From positions 486,653-550,652 of the forward strand of contig DISB01000018.1 of NCBI GenBank assembly GCA_002421685.1: a DNA stretch of 64,000 bases. Direction: 5' to 3'. The translations under genes were made by a program, and so were the position numbers. Positions 1-10,452 of this stretch are shown piece after piece. The stretch comes from Bacteroidetes bacterium UBA6221 (GTDB taxonomy: Bacteria > Bacteroidota > Bacteroidia > Chitinophagales > Chitinophagaceae). The first letter of the stretch is position 1. Every line of letters starts with the position of its first letter. The notes beneath the pieces are model-generated. The model saw only the letters and a list, made by a program, of their open reading frames with translations, was not told the origin of the DNA and ran no database searches.

Positions 1-1
1 A

Positions 2-364
2 GTAGCCCTGCGTATCAGCTCCGGCCCCGGTAGTAAGGTATACGGGATACTCAGCGTACTGATGCAAGCCTTCTTCAATATTGAGTATCTGTTCGATGTC
101 CACGAAAATTGTTTTACGCCCCCGCCTAAGGTCAAAAGCGGTGTATTGAAGTTTGTAAACATTCACAATCCGCACAGTATAATGAATAAGCGTAAGTTCA
201 CTACGCTGGTAAAAACCGCATTCGGGCAAAGACGGAAAACGCTCAGGAATGCCCTGAAGCCCCTACTGGACGCGGAGGCATTAAAGGACCCTATTATGGA
301 CAAAAGGGCCGAACAACTGTCTGTTGCCGATTTTGTGAGGTTATATAAACAATATTATGCATGA
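2..364 (+). CDS. rsmA: 16S rRNA (adenine-N6,N6)-dimethyltransferase, C-terminal part
   Basis: Partial gene: the frame is already open at base 2, so the ATG at 62 is internal. RsmA (KsgA) dimethylates two adjacent adenines near the 3' end of 16S rRNA during small-subunit maturation. Visible are the end of the methyltransferase domain (RISSGPGSKVYGILSVLMQ), the family motif FTPPPKVKSGV, and the C-terminal helical domain with TAFGQRRKTLRNAL. The stop codon overlaps the next start (ATGA at 361-364), so the two genes are probably translationally coupled. The N-terminal SAM-binding motifs lie outside the window. Confidence 0.95.
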   Translation, partial: VALRISSGPGSKVYGILSVLMQAFFNIEYLFDVHENCFTPPPKVKSGVLKFVNIHNPHSIMNKRKFTTLVKTAFGQRRKTLRNALKPLLDAEALKDPIMDKRAEQLSVADFVRLYKQYYA

Positions 365-1296
365 ACAGGAAGGTTTTGATAGCTGCTCCGGTCCATAGTA
401 TACTTACCCGCTGGCTCGAGGCCAATGGATATGAATGCCTTGTGCTGGAAAAGATTACACAGCAGGAGGCTATGGAAATTGTCGGCGAATGCACAGGTGT
501 TATTACGTCTACCAGGTTACAGATAGACAAAATGTTGATTGACGCCGCACCTAACCTGAAATGGATAGGGCGGATGGGCAGTGGTATGGAGGTAATAGAC
601 CTGGCCTATGCTGCCCAAAAAGGCATAGCCTGTTACAGCAGCCCCGAGGGTAACCGGAACGCTGTAGCCGAACACGCCCTGGGGATGCTCTTGAGCCTGA
701 ACAAAAAGATAATCAAAAGCAATACCGAGGTAAAAAACGGTTTATGGCTGAGAGAAGAAAACAGGGGTGTGGAACTGGAAGGCAAAACAATAGGTATAAT
801 AGGCTATGGGCATACGGGAAGTTCCTTTGCGCGAAAACTCTATGGTTTTGATGTAAATGTTCTGGTATATGACAAATATTTATCTGATGTTGTACCCAAA
901 TATATGGAAGAATGCAGGAGCCTGGATAAAATATTCGCAGAGGCTGATATAGTAAGTTTTCATGTTCCCTTGCAGCACGATACAATTCATTATCTGAACC
1001 ACGATTTCGTAGAAAAGATGCAAAAACCTTTCATTCTTGTCAATACTTCCCGGGGAAGGGTTGTAGATACGAAAGCTTTATACGACGGGCTGTTGAGTGG
1101 CAAGATATCCGGCACCTGCCTTGACGTTTGGGAGGAGGAGCCGATAGCAGCTATGAGTGTTGAAATGAAAGCATATATGGACAAAATAGCAGGGTTGCCA
1201 CAGGTGATAATTACCCCCCATATAGCGGGCTACAGCGTAGAGGCGCTGTATAAAATGAGCAAGGCTTTGCTGGATAAAATTGTCATGAAGCAGTAA
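361..1296 (+). CDS. D-2-hydroxyacid dehydrogenase (phosphoglycerate dehydrogenase-like)
   Basis: NAD-dependent oxidoreductase of 311 residues. A Rossmann dinucleotide motif GYGHTG lies near residue 148. The catalytic triad of the family can be seen: Arg in NTSRGRVVD, Glu in DVWEEEP and His in ITPHIAGYS. The N-terminal stretch GRMGSGMEVID matches the substrate-domain signature of SerA-like enzymes. It has no C-terminal ACT domain, so it is the short form, and the substrate (3-phosphoglycerate or another 2-hydroxyacid) cannot be decided from sequence. It overlaps rsmA by 4 bp. Confidence 0.9.
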   Translation: MNRKVLIAAPVHSILTRWLEANGYECLVLEKITQQEAMEIVGECTGVITSTRLQIDKMLIDAAPNLKWIGRMGSGMEVIDLAYAAQKGIACYSSPEGNRNAVAEHALGMLLSLNKKIIKSNTEVKNGLWLREENRGVELEGKTIGIIGYGHTGSSFARKLYGFDVNVLVYDKYLSDVVPKYMEECRSLDKIFAEADIVSFHVPLQHDTIHYLNHDFVEKMQKPFILVNTSRGRVVDTKALYDGLLSGKISGTCLDVWEEEPIAAMSVEMKAYMDKIAGLPQVIITPHIAGYSVEALYKMSKALLDKIVMKQ

Positions 1297-1419
1297 CATG
1301 TATGGAGTGATGACATAATATAAGGAAAACAAACATTATACTGACAAAAATTAAAAAACCGGGTTTTACTTTTAACAAAGATTTCTATCTTTACCGTTCA
1401 TTTGGTTAATAAATATTTA

Positions 1420-4400
1420 ATGCAGGATATGACAAGTTTACTACGCTTTTTAATAGTGGTGGTTATTACCGGGTTCGCAGGGCAGGCATTGGCTCAGGGT
1501 ACAAGTGGCGCCATACAGGGAACTGTGGTGGATGCAAATAACGAACCGGTGTCAAGCGCTCAGGTACAGGTGTCTAGCGGGGGTATTACCAAGGGTGGTA
1601 CCGTTACCGATTTTGATGGTAATTATGTGATTAAGCCCCTGGAACCAGGCCGCTACGACGTAAAAGTGAACTATATTGGGCAGAAAGAAAGCCTGACAAC
1701 AGGTGTACTGGTACAGCCGGGTAAGAATACCGAGGTGAATGTAAAGCTGCAACCCAGCGATGCCACCCGCTTGGAGGAGGTAGTTATTACTGAATATAAA
1801 GTGCCACTGATCGATAAGTTCCAGGGAGGTAGTACCTCGGTAAAAACTTCAGAGGAAATAGAGCAGATGGCTACACGTAACACTACGAGTATGGTATCTA
1901 CTTCTGCCGGTGCGTATTCGCAAACTGATGGTGGTGCCATCAGTATTGCCGGTGCGCGTTCAGAGGGTACTTTGTACGTAATAGACGGGGTGCAGGTGTA
2001 TGGTTCAAGGGGTATTAACGTATCACAAAATGCTATCGACCAGATACAGGTAATAACATCAGGCCTGCCCGCCAACTACGGAGATGCGTTGGGCGGTGTG
2101 GTTAATATCACTACAAAAGGTGTTTCTGAAAAATTACGCGGAAGCTTATTGTTGGAAAAATCTGTAGAGGGCTACGGTCACAACCTGGCGAATTTTACGC
2201 TTTCCGGTCCGCTGGTGAAAAAGCGGATAGATAGTCTTGGAAACAAAAAGCCGGTTGTAGGGTTCTTCCTTGCGGGCGACGCATGGTATGACAAGGACAG
2301 GTCTCCCCGTTACCACGGAGTGTACCAGGTAAAAGACGAAAAACTGGAAGAAATACGGCAAAATCCGCTCATAAGCGTACCCAACCAATCAGGCGTGCCT
2401 GTGTTCAGGAACCGGGCCGAAACGGTGACTGCTAATGATTTATATCTCACCAAACAAAGGCCGAATGCTGATGTGTTTGAGGGTCGCCTGACCGGCAGGC
2501 TTGATTTTCAGTTGGGTGATAACCTGAACCTAAGCGCGGGAGGTACCTTTAACTATAGTAAGACGAAAATCTATAACCGTTCATGGGCCTTATTTTCCCG
2601 TGATGAAATACCTGATGAACAGAACTATACAGGCCGGGGTTTCCTGAGGTTGCAACAGAGCTTTAGGAAAAATGCAGGGGCACCCGTTGCAGATGGCGAA
2701 ACTCAACAAAGGCAGGTAATAACAAATGCTTTCTATACGTTGCAGGTGGACTACCAGACAGAATATCGGACAATAGAAGACCCCAGGCATGGAGAGAATA
2801 TATTTAATTATGGTTATGTAGGTAAGTTTAATACTGAATATATGCCAATATATGCACCGAGCGTCGATAGCGTAACGGGAATATTCGGCACCAGATTGAT
2901 TGTTGATCGGGCTGCAGTGAAAACCAGCTATGACAGATCCGATATGAATCCGTTGCTCGCTAACTATACATCCCAATATTTTAATTACTTAGACGGCCCA
3001 TCCTTTGGCGATGAGCAAATAATCAGATCAAGAGGCGGTCTTATTAATGGCCAGATGCCGGGTAGCATTTACGGTTTGTTCACAACCACAGGCCAAAATC
3101 GTACGTCTTTCAGCCGCGCGGGTGTACAGCAGTATGGAGTAACCGTTGATGCCTCTTTTGACCTTCAGCCACGAAAAACAAGACATTCAATAGAGTTCGG
3201 TCTATATTACCAACAACGTAACGAAAGCGGCTACGGTATAGCTGGTGCGAGTACAAATGGAGGTTTGTGGCAATATATGCGCCAGTTGACTAATACACAT
3301 ATCGGTCTTAATTTGGGTAATCCATATTTTATTGTAGATGGAGTAAGATATACTTATGATGAAATGAATACAGCGGGTATCAGTTTCTCGCCTTATGATA
3401 CAATTTATTATGACAGGTATAGCGCTGGGATTCAATCTAATTTTGATAAAAACCTGAGGGCAAAATTAGGCAAGAGTGTAACTGACTATATTTCTATAGA
3501 TGAACTGGATCCTTCAACCTTTTCTGTAGATATGTTCTCTGCTGATGAATTGTTGAACAGCGGTAACCCATTTGTAAGTTATTATGGTTATGATTACAAA
3601 GGTAACCGCCAACGTGGCCAGGTAAACTTCAACGACTTTTTTACCAAGAAAGATGAAAATGGTAACTACACCCGCGATATCGGCTCTTACCGTCCTAACT
3701 ATATAGCAGGTTATATTTTGGATAAATTCCAATTCAAAGATATATTTTTTAATATCGGCTTGCGTGTTGAACGTTTCGATGCAAATACCAAAGTGTTAAA
3801 AGACCCTTATTCTCTGTACGAAGTGAATTCTGTAGGCGATGCCAGGAATATTACAGACGAATTTGGCAATCCAAGGGTTAGATTTATTGAGGGTGTTACA
3901 GGTACCCCCGGTAACATTGGCGATGATTATGTGGTATACGTAAATAATAATGAGTCACCTACGCCTTCCGTAATCGGTTACAGGAACGGCGACGATTGGT
4001 ACGATCCGTATGGCCGCCTGGTAGAAGACCCTACCAGCCTGAAACAATATAGCGGTGGTCGCGATCCGCAACCCTACCTGGTAAATCCGGAAACACGTAT
4101 TACCGACAGTACGTTCGACCCGAACTCTTCTTTTACGGACTACAAGCCGCAGATCAATGTGATGCCGCGTATATTGTTCAATTTCCCTATTTCGGATAAT
4201 GCTATGTTTTACGCACACTACGACGTGGTAGTGCAAAGGCCCAAAACAAACGTATTCACAGCGGCATCCGATTACTATTTCCTGACAGCTAACCAGGGAG
4301 GGACTATTAATAATCCCGACCTGAAGCCGGAAAAAATGTTTGACTATGAAGTGGGCTTCAAACAAAAATTAAGTGAGAACAGCGCATTGACCATCAGCGG

Positions 4401-5247
4401 TTTCTACAAAGAGCGTAAGGATATGATCCAGGTGCGGCCTTACCTGTACGCATGGCCGACAACTTATTATACATACGGCAACCGTGACTTTTCTACTACA
4501 AAAGGTATGATGCTTCGTTACGATATGCGCCGCGTGCGCAACCTGAGGTTGGACATCGCATATACCCTGCAGTTTGCCAACGGTACAGGTTCGGGAACCA
4601 CGTCAGCTGTGGCCAGCACGGGCAACCCCAACGCACCGGGTCTGTTGTCTGGTTTCATCAGCGCGGGATTACCAAACATTCGTACATCGTTTCCGTTGGA
4701 TAACGATGTAAGGCACAACATAGTGACCACTATTGACTACAGGTATGCCAAAGGTAAAGGCCCTGTAGTGGCAGGCAAACATATATTGGAGAACGCCGGA
4801 GCCAACTTTATATTCAGAACAAGGAGCGGAGAGCCCTATACCAGGTACACTCAGCCTAGAAACGTGGCTAACCTGGTAGATGGTCAGGTGAATGGCGCAC
4901 GCCTGCCTTGGCACTACTGGTTGGACCTACGCGTGGATAAGGACTTTAGCCTGAACTTTGGCAGGAAGAATGATGACGTTACAAGGACTCGCAGGGAAAT
5001 ATACCTGAATGCTTATGTTTTAATAAACAACGTACTGAATACACGTGATATTCTTGATGTTGACGGATTTACAGGCAGACCCGATGACGACGGATACCTG
5101 TCTCATCCGCAGGGCATACAATCCGCAAACAACCAGTATAACAAGCAATCGTACATTGACCTTTATTCAGCAAACCTGATAGGTAATGGCAGTGACAGGA
5201 TAAACCTGCCGAGAAGGATAAACCTTGGCCTGAACCTGAACTTTTAA
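1420..5247 (+). CDS. TonB-dependent receptor with carboxypeptidase-like regulatory domain
   Basis: Outer-membrane receptor of about 1275 residues. The signal peptide (TSLLRFLIVVVITGFAGQALAQG) is followed by a carboxypeptidase-D regulatory-like domain (GAIQGTVVDANNEPVSSAQV). Next comes a plug with SAGARSEGTLYVIDGVQV and GLPANYGDALGGVVNITTKG, then a long beta-barrel with a late NPDLKPEKMFDYEVGFKQ motif and a C-terminal NLNF strand. The frame is open to a TTG at 1402, but ATG 1420 or 1429 places the signal peptide at the N terminus. A -7-like TATCTTTA lies at 1386-1393. It is followed after 30 bp by a giant secreted protein and then a PorV/PorQ barrel, which suggests a surface complex. The ligand is unknown, and no SusD partner is present. 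Confidence 0.92.
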   Translation: MQDMTSLLRFLIVVVITGFAGQALAQGTSGAIQGTVVDANNEPVSSAQVQVSSGGITKGGTVTDFDGNYVIKPLEPGRYDVKVNYIGQKESLTTGVLVQPGKNTEVNVKLQPSDATRLEEVVITEYKVPLIDKFQGGSTSVKTSEEIEQMATRNTTSMVSTSAGAYSQTDGGAISIAGARSEGTLYVIDGVQVYGSRGINVSQNAIDQIQVITSGLPANYGDALGGVVNITTKGVSEKLRGSLLLEKSVEGYGHNLANFTLSGPLVKKRIDSLGNKKPVVGFFLAGDAWYDKDRSPRYHGVYQVKDEKLEEIRQNPLISVPNQSGVPVFRNRAETVTANDLYLTKQRPNADVFEGRLTGRLDFQLGDNLNLSAGGTFNYSKTKIYNRSWALFSRDEIPDEQNYTGRGFLRLQQSFRKNAGAPVADGETQQRQVITNAFYTLQVDYQTEYRTIEDPRHGENIFNYGYVGKFNTEYMPIYAPSVDSVTGIFGTRLIVDRAAVKTSYDRSDMNPLLANYTSQYFNYLDGPSFGDEQIIRSRGGLINGQMPGSIYGLFTTTGQNRTSFSRAGVQQYGVTVDASFDLQPRKTRHSIEFGLYYQQRNESGYGIAGASTNGGLWQYMRQLTNTHIGLNLGNPYFIVDGVRYTYDEMNTAGISFSPYDTIYYDRYSAGIQSNFDKNLRAKLGKSVTDYISIDELDPSTFSVDMFSADELLNSGNPFVSYYGYDYKGNRQRGQVNFNDFFTKKDENGNYTRDIGSYRPNYIAGYILDKFQFKDIFFNIGLRVERFDANTKVLKDPYSLYEVNSVGDARNITDEFGNPRVRFIEGVTGTPGNIGDDYVVYVNNNESPTPSVIGYRNGDDWYDPYGRLVEDPTSLKQYSGGRDPQPYLVNPETRITDSTFDPNSSFTDYKPQINVMPRILFNFPISDNAMFYAHYDVVVQRPKTNVFTAASDYYFLTANQGGTINNPDLKPEKMFDYEVGFKQKLSENSALTISGFYKERKDMIQVRPYLYAWPTTYYTYGNRDFSTTKGMMLRYDMRRVRNLRLDIAYTLQFANGTGSGTTSAVASTGNPNAPGLLSGFISAGLPNIRTSFPLDNDVRHNIVTTIDYRYAKGKGPVVAGKHILENAGANFIFRTRSGEPYTRYTQPRNVANLVDGQVNGARLPWHYWLDLRVDKDFSLNFGRKNDDVTRTRREIYLNAYVLINNVLNTRDILDVDGFTGRPDDDGYLSHPQGIQSANNQYNKQSYIDLYSANLIGNGSDRINLPRRINLGLNLNF

Positions 5248-5277
5248 TAATAAACAGATTTCAACTTCATAAAAGTT

Positions 5278-8200
5278 ATGATACCGATGAAATATAATAA
5301 GATTGGAGCCGTAATAGCTTTGCTGGCCTGTGGTTTAATTACCGCACAGCAATCCGTTGCACGCCCTGATGTGAATGCGACAAAAAGAGGTGCCGGCGAA
5401 AGAAGGGGGCAATTAAAAGCTACCGCTTCCTGTCAGCCTGCATCAGCCGCTATAGACCTTGACATCAATAACGTACGTGCCAGGCTGATGACCGGCGGAG
5501 ATATGTGGTGGGATAATGGTACAGCGGAGGCCAGGTACGAAATTCCGAAAGGTTCGCGTAAGAACTCTTTATTCGCAGGCTCTGTGTGGATAGGAGGTAA
5601 AGACGAACAGAATAACCTGAAAGTAGCAGCACAGACCTACCGCCAAACAGGTAACGACTACTGGCCTGGCCCGCTGGACCCCACAACAGCAGACATCACT
5701 GAGGCGGACTGCTCTGAATGGGACCGTTTCTGGAAGGTGAACCGCGAGACTATCAATAAATTTAAACTGCTGGGTGATAAGGGCTCCGCTGAAGGAGACC
5801 CTGATTTTGAGGCTATATGGCAATGGCCGGCCAAAGGCAATCCGAACGCTGTAGGCCGCAACGGTAATCAACTGACGCTGCATGACGGTATAGACTATGC
5901 ACCCTTTATTGATGTTGATGGCGACGAAGTGTATAATCCCGCTAATGGTGATTACCCCGGCGACCCAGCAAGGCAAAACCAGGACCTTCCTGGTGACCAA
6001 TATATTTGGTGGGTGTTCAACGATAAGGGTAATGTTAAACAACAGTCTAATACAGAAGGTATTGGTGTTGAAGTACAGGCCAGTGCATTTGCTTTTACAA
6101 CAAAAGATGCGTTGAACGATGCGACATTTTATAATTATAGGGTAATAAACCGCGGAGGCCTCAGGCTGGATAGTACGTACATTTCTACCTGGACAGATGC
6201 TGACCTAGGATATTATAACGACGACTATATTGGTTGTGATACAAATAGGGGGTTGGGTATATTATATAACGGTACCAGCGTCGACGGTTCAGGCCAGGTA
6301 AACAGTTACGGTAATAACGTGCCGATGGTAGGCGTTGACTTCTTCAAAGGTCCTATCAGGAGGAGAGATGTAGGCGGTATAATAGATACAGATACTTTAG
6401 GAATGACTGCTTTTACGTATTATAACAATGATAATACTGTAGTAGGTAACCCCAACAACGGTATCGAAATATATAACTACATGAGCGGTTCTATAAGGAA
6501 CGGCCAGCGGTTCAGCAATGACTTTAAAGGGCCGAACACGCCATCTAAAGCATACGGCGAAGGACCGCTCACGCCTTATGTATTCTATGGCGATCCAGGT
6601 GCTCGTTCAGAATGGTCGGAGTGTACTTGTGGCAATCCTGTAGGTGACAGGCGCTTTGTGCACTCAGCCGGAGCATTCCAATTGCAACCCGGCGTTGTGA
6701 ATGACATCACAATTGGCGCCGTTTGGGTATCGGATGCCGGCGGTTGCCCGAACACATCGTTCAGGAAGATAAGGGTGGCGGATGACCTGGCACAATCATT
6801 GTTTGATAATAATTTCCAGACTATTGAAGGGCCTGAAGCGCCCCGTATGGTGGTGCGTCCTTTGGACAGGAAACTGGTGTTTTACCTGACTAATGATCCT
6901 ATCAGTAACAACTACCAGGAGAAATATGGTTATGACCTGAGTGAAGCCAAATATCGCGTAGTATCTCCTAAGGCGGCTAATTATGTAAAAAGCCATGACT
7001 CCTTATACAAATTTGAGGGTTATCGCGTATTCCAGTTGAAAAACAGGTATGTAACTGCAGCCGATATCTTTAATGACGACGGGAAGGTAGATAATACAGT
7101 TGCAATAGAAGTATTCAAGTGTGATATACGTAACGGTGTAACACGTATCATAAATTATGATAAGAATACGGAAGTTAGTGACTCAACTTATGTACCCACT
7201 ATAAAAGTGCAGGGTGATGACAGTGGTATCAGGCACAGCTTCGAAATTTCGCAGGATGCCTTTGCGCAAAGTGAAGAAAAGAGATTGGTAAACTATAAGA
7301 ATTATTATTTTGTTGCTGTGGCATACGCGCACAACAATTTTGCACCTTTTGATTCAGAAAGGCCTGATTCCACACAGGATATATCCTATCTTGAAAGCTC
7401 TAAAGGTGCCGGTGGTTCTGCCATAACAGTAGTTACCGGCACGCCAAACCCGGCTAATGGCGATATGGGTACGGTGCTCAATGCAGATTATGGCGATGGC
7501 GTCATTATCAAGCGTATAGAAGGTAAAGGAAATGGCGCCAACCTCCTGAGCCTGAGTGATGAATCGGAAAATGAAGCGTTAAGCGGAGTATCAGCCCCCG
7601 GGGGCGGCAAGTGGCACCAGTCTGTGCATCCTACCTACAAGGCCGGACAAGGTCCGGTAGATGTAAAGGTGATAGATCCGGTGAAATTGAAGCCTTATGA
7701 TTTTGAGTTGTACCTGGTTTCGCCTGATACTAACGCAGTGACCATGAAAGCAAACACAACGGAATGGAAGTTGGTAAATTTGACGACAGGCGCGGAGATA
7801 TACAGTGAACGTAACATAGCCATGCGCAATGAACAGGTGATAGAAGATTATGGATTTTCTGTCGCTATTGCCCAGGCTCCACGCCCAGGAGATAGCCAGG
7901 GTACAAACAAGAATGGCATGATATTCAATGATATTATCTTCTCTGATCCCTCCAATCCCTGGTTGTCAGGTGTTAACGACCAGGAAGACAGGTCTTATGC
8001 CAACTGGATACGCTCGGGTAACAAGACAACCGATACTTTCCGTTTGTGTGATTTTAATGATAAGAAGGGAGACTCTGCCGGCCAGTATTATGAGAAGTTG
8101 TTGAGTCGGTATTCCACTACCGTGGGTACATGGGCCCCATGGGCGCTGGCCTCCGATGATAGTTCATCTGCGTGCGGTTTTGGCGTAACATGGAGGGGCA

Positions 8201-9258
8201 GCAATGTAAGCCTGGATGCGCTACCCAGTGTAGATATCGTATTTACAAGCGACAGATCTAAATGGACAAGGTCGTTGGTATTTGAAATGAATGATGAAAG
8301 ACACCTTGCGGAAGGAGGGATAGATAAGTTTTCCATCAGGTCTCATGCCAGTTGGAACGGCGATATAGATGGAAACGGCCGACCGGTTTATTCTACCATT
8401 CCGGGGGATACTGGTTACTCATGGTTCCCGGGATATGCTATCAACCAGGAAACCGGGGAAAGGCTGAACATCTACTTTGGTGAGGATTCTTATCTGAAGA
8501 ACCATAATGGAGGTGATATGATATGGAACCCCTCGTCAACTTCCTTTGAATTCACCGGCGCTAATGTGGCGGTTGTATTCGGCGGTAAACATTATGTTTA
8601 CATTGAAAATGTACGTTATGATTCCTGCAAGTCTTTCATTACCGAACTTACACACCAAAGCCCTCTAAGGAGAGGTGGCAGGTTCAACCGTATGGCTTGG
8701 GTTGGCGTACCATTGTTAAATCCGCTCACGCAGGCCAAACTTACTTCATTATCAGAAGGCCTGATACCGAATGATGTTAGGATTTCATTCAAAGTATCCC
8801 GCCCTTATGAAAAGTATAATACAGACATACACAATGCAGGCACTCTGAAGAATAACGGTTATCCGTTATACTACTTCAGCACAAGGGACATATCGCCGTT
8901 AAAGCTGGCCGACAATGCCAATGCTGACAAGGATGCCCTGCTGGACAGGATACACGCAGTACCTAACCCATATTATGGCTATACAGGTTATGAATTGAAC
9001 AGGTATGATACGCGTGTTAAGATCATTAACTTACCCTCACGTGCCACTATTAGTGTCTATGCGCTGGATGGTACACTGGTACGCCGGTTGGAAAAAGATA
9101 ATGCAAACGTGTCTTTTATAGACTGGGATATACGCAATGCAAAAGGCTTGCCTATTGCCAGCGGAATGTACCTGATACATGTGAATGCGGAAGGTATTGG
9201 CGAAAAAGTTATTCGCTGGTTTGGGGCAATGCGTCCGGTTGATATTACAAACTATTAA
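5278..9258 (+). CDS. Giant secreted protein with C-terminal T9SS-type sorting region
   Basis: 1326 residues. An N-terminal signal peptide (KIGAVIALLACGLITAQQSVA; ATG 5287 is an alternative start) leads into a long region with no domain I recognise, rich in Asp, Asn and Gly. The C terminus carries AVPNPYYGYTGYELNRY, then VKIINLPSRATISVYALDG, and ends after GLPIASGMYLIHV. That is the pattern of T9SS/FlgD-like C-terminal sorting domains in Bacteroidota. It lies 30 bp downstream of the TonB receptor gene and is closed by a 12-bp hairpin. It is probably exported through the T9SS and displayed with its neighbours. Function unknown. Confidence 0.8.
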   Translation: MIPMKYNKIGAVIALLACGLITAQQSVARPDVNATKRGAGERRGQLKATASCQPASAAIDLDINNVRARLMTGGDMWWDNGTAEARYEIPKGSRKNSLFAGSVWIGGKDEQNNLKVAAQTYRQTGNDYWPGPLDPTTADITEADCSEWDRFWKVNRETINKFKLLGDKGSAEGDPDFEAIWQWPAKGNPNAVGRNGNQLTLHDGIDYAPFIDVDGDEVYNPANGDYPGDPARQNQDLPGDQYIWWVFNDKGNVKQQSNTEGIGVEVQASAFAFTTKDALNDATFYNYRVINRGGLRLDSTYISTWTDADLGYYNDDYIGCDTNRGLGILYNGTSVDGSGQVNSYGNNVPMVGVDFFKGPIRRRDVGGIIDTDTLGMTAFTYYNNDNTVVGNPNNGIEIYNYMSGSIRNGQRFSNDFKGPNTPSKAYGEGPLTPYVFYGDPGARSEWSECTCGNPVGDRRFVHSAGAFQLQPGVVNDITIGAVWVSDAGGCPNTSFRKIRVADDLAQSLFDNNFQTIEGPEAPRMVVRPLDRKLVFYLTNDPISNNYQEKYGYDLSEAKYRVVSPKAANYVKSHDSLYKFEGYRVFQLKNRYVTAADIFNDDGKVDNTVAIEVFKCDIRNGVTRIINYDKNTEVSDSTYVPTIKVQGDDSGIRHSFEISQDAFAQSEEKRLVNYKNYYFVAVAYAHNNFAPFDSERPDSTQDISYLESSKGAGGSAITVVTGTPNPANGDMGTVLNADYGDGVIIKRIEGKGNGANLLSLSDESENEALSGVSAPGGGKWHQSVHPTYKAGQGPVDVKVIDPVKLKPYDFELYLVSPDTNAVTMKANTTEWKLVNLTTGAEIYSERNIAMRNEQVIEDYGFSVAIAQAPRPGDSQGTNKNGMIFNDIIFSDPSNPWLSGVNDQEDRSYANWIRSGNKTTDTFRLCDFNDKKGDSAGQYYEKLLSRYSTTVGTWAPWALASDDSSSACGFGVTWRGSNVSLDALPSVDIVFTSDRSKWTRSLVFEMNDERHLAEGGIDKFSIRSHASWNGDIDGNGRPVYSTIPGDTGYSWFPGYAINQETGERLNIYFGEDSYLKNHNGGDMIWNPSSTSFEFTGANVAVVFGGKHYVYIENVRYDSCKSFITELTHQSPLRRGGRFNRMAWVGVPLLNPLTQAKLTSLSEGLIPNDVRISFKVSRPYEKYNTDIHNAGTLKNNGYPLYYFSTRDISPLKLADNANADKDALLDRIHAVPNPYYGYTGYELNRYDTRVKIINLPSRATISVYALDGTLVRRLEKDNANVSFIDWDIRNAKGLPIASGMYLIHVNAEGIGEKVIRWFGAMRPVDITNY

Positions 9259-9266
9259 TAAATAGT

Positions 9267-9298
9267 AACGTTGCGGAGCTCAATAACTCCGCAACGTT
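9267..9298 (+). terminator. 12-bp perfect hairpin after the giant secreted protein gene
   Basis: Arms AACGTTGCGGAG (9267-9278) and CTCCGCAACGTT (9287-9298) enclose an 8-base loop, 9 bp after the stop at 9258. No T-run follows, so it may act as an mRNA 3' stabiliser or a weak terminator rather than a classical one. It also covers the TTG at 9271 where the next frame opens, which argues that the PorV-family gene starts at 9325. Confidence 0.6.
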
Positions 9299-9324
9299 AT
9301 TCAAAATACTTTATACAGTTGATT

Positions 9325-10425
9325 ATGAGAAAGTTTTATACAGGCGCAGCTTTGATGGTTTGCTCTATGGGTTTGTCTGTCGCTTCCTTTGCAGGCAACA
9401 AAGACCGGTCGGGACAGGCAGGTGCAACCCAGTTGCTAATCAACCCCTGGGGACAGAGTACGGGTGTTTTCGGTATGAACTCTGCTTACGTGGGAGGATT
9501 GGATGCGATGAAGAATAACATCGCCGGCCTTTCGCGCGTAGGCAAAACACAGGTAGGCGCCGCATATTCCCGGTATCTTGCCGGTTCTGGTGTTACTGTA
9601 AATAACCTGGGTTTTGCGCAACGCGTGGGTAATTCCGGTGTTGTTGGCGCAAATATCATGGCCATGTCTTACGGCGAGATAACAATTACTGATTATAACA
9701 ATCCCGAGGGTGGTGTTGGTACTTACAACCCACAGTTTTATAATGTTATGGTGGGATATTCGCACGAATTCTCCGAAAACATATCAGTAGGTGCAGGCGC
9801 TACTTTCGTTTCTGAACAAATACCAGATGCGAAGGCTAGCGGCATAGTGTTTGAAGCGGGTATCCAGTATGTGACCGGCGCAGATGATAACTTCCATTTT
9901 GGGGTAACGTTGCGCAACATCGGTACCGGTATGAAGTACAGCGGTAGCGGTTTTTCTATTAACAGCGAAGCACCTGAAGATAAAACTTATACCATTAACA
10001 GGCAGGTACCTTCTGAGCAATTTGAGATGCCTACTTATTTAAATATTGGTTTGGCATATGACTTCTACCTGGACAAAAACAGGGTATCGACAGAAGAAGA
10101 GCAGAGCACTGAACAAACCGGGCCTAAACACCGGCTTACACCAATGGCCAACTTTACGTCTAACTCCTTCAACAACGATTATATAGGCGGTGCTGTTGAA
10201 TACGCTTTCAAAGAAACTATCATGTTGCGTGGTGGCTACAGGTATGAAAATAAAATTGGCGACCAGGCATTGAGTACTACATTCTACACAGGCCTTTGTG
10301 CCGGTGCTACAGTACAGTTCTCAATCGGCGAAACTGGTCCAAAGATGGCGCTGGACTATTCTTACAGGAGTACCCGCCGTCCTAACAACGGTATCCATAC
10401 TTTTACGCTTCGCCTTATGCGCTAA
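9325..10425 (+). CDS. PorV/PorQ-family outer-membrane beta-barrel protein
   Basis: 366 residues from ATG 9325. The signal peptide is KFYTGAALMVCSMGLSVASFAG. The mature part starts with the family signature TQLLINPWGQSTGVFGMNSAYVGG, which resembles the 'ai..l...p.aR..gmG.a' opening of PorV/PorQ. Strand-rich barrel segments follow (GVTLRNIGTGMKY, MLRGGYRYENK) and the C terminus is HTFTLRLMR. PorV shuttles T9SS cargo to the attachment complex. This protein lies behind a receptor and a T9SS-like cargo, so it may be a dedicated PorV-like partner rather than the core PorV. The frame extends upstream to a TTG at 9271, but that lies in a hairpin. Confidence 0.8.
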   Translation: MRKFYTGAALMVCSMGLSVASFAGNKDRSGQAGATQLLINPWGQSTGVFGMNSAYVGGLDAMKNNIAGLSRVGKTQVGAAYSRYLAGSGVTVNNLGFAQRVGNSGVVGANIMAMSYGEITITDYNNPEGGVGTYNPQFYNVMVGYSHEFSENISVGAGATFVSEQIPDAKASGIVFEAGIQYVTGADDNFHFGVTLRNIGTGMKYSGSGFSINSEAPEDKTYTINRQVPSEQFEMPTYLNIGLAYDFYLDKNRVSTEEEQSTEQTGPKHRLTPMANFTSNSFNNDYIGGAVEYAFKETIMLRGGYRYENKIGDQALSTTFYTGLCAGATVQFSIGETGPKMALDYSYRSTRRPNNGIHTFTLRLMR

Positions 10426-10452
10426 GTAAATAAATTCGTAACTTTACTATTT

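Noticed and set aside
62..364. Start of rsmA at 62
   Set aside because: The frame is open to base 2 and matches the methyltransferase domain, so the gene begins outside the window.
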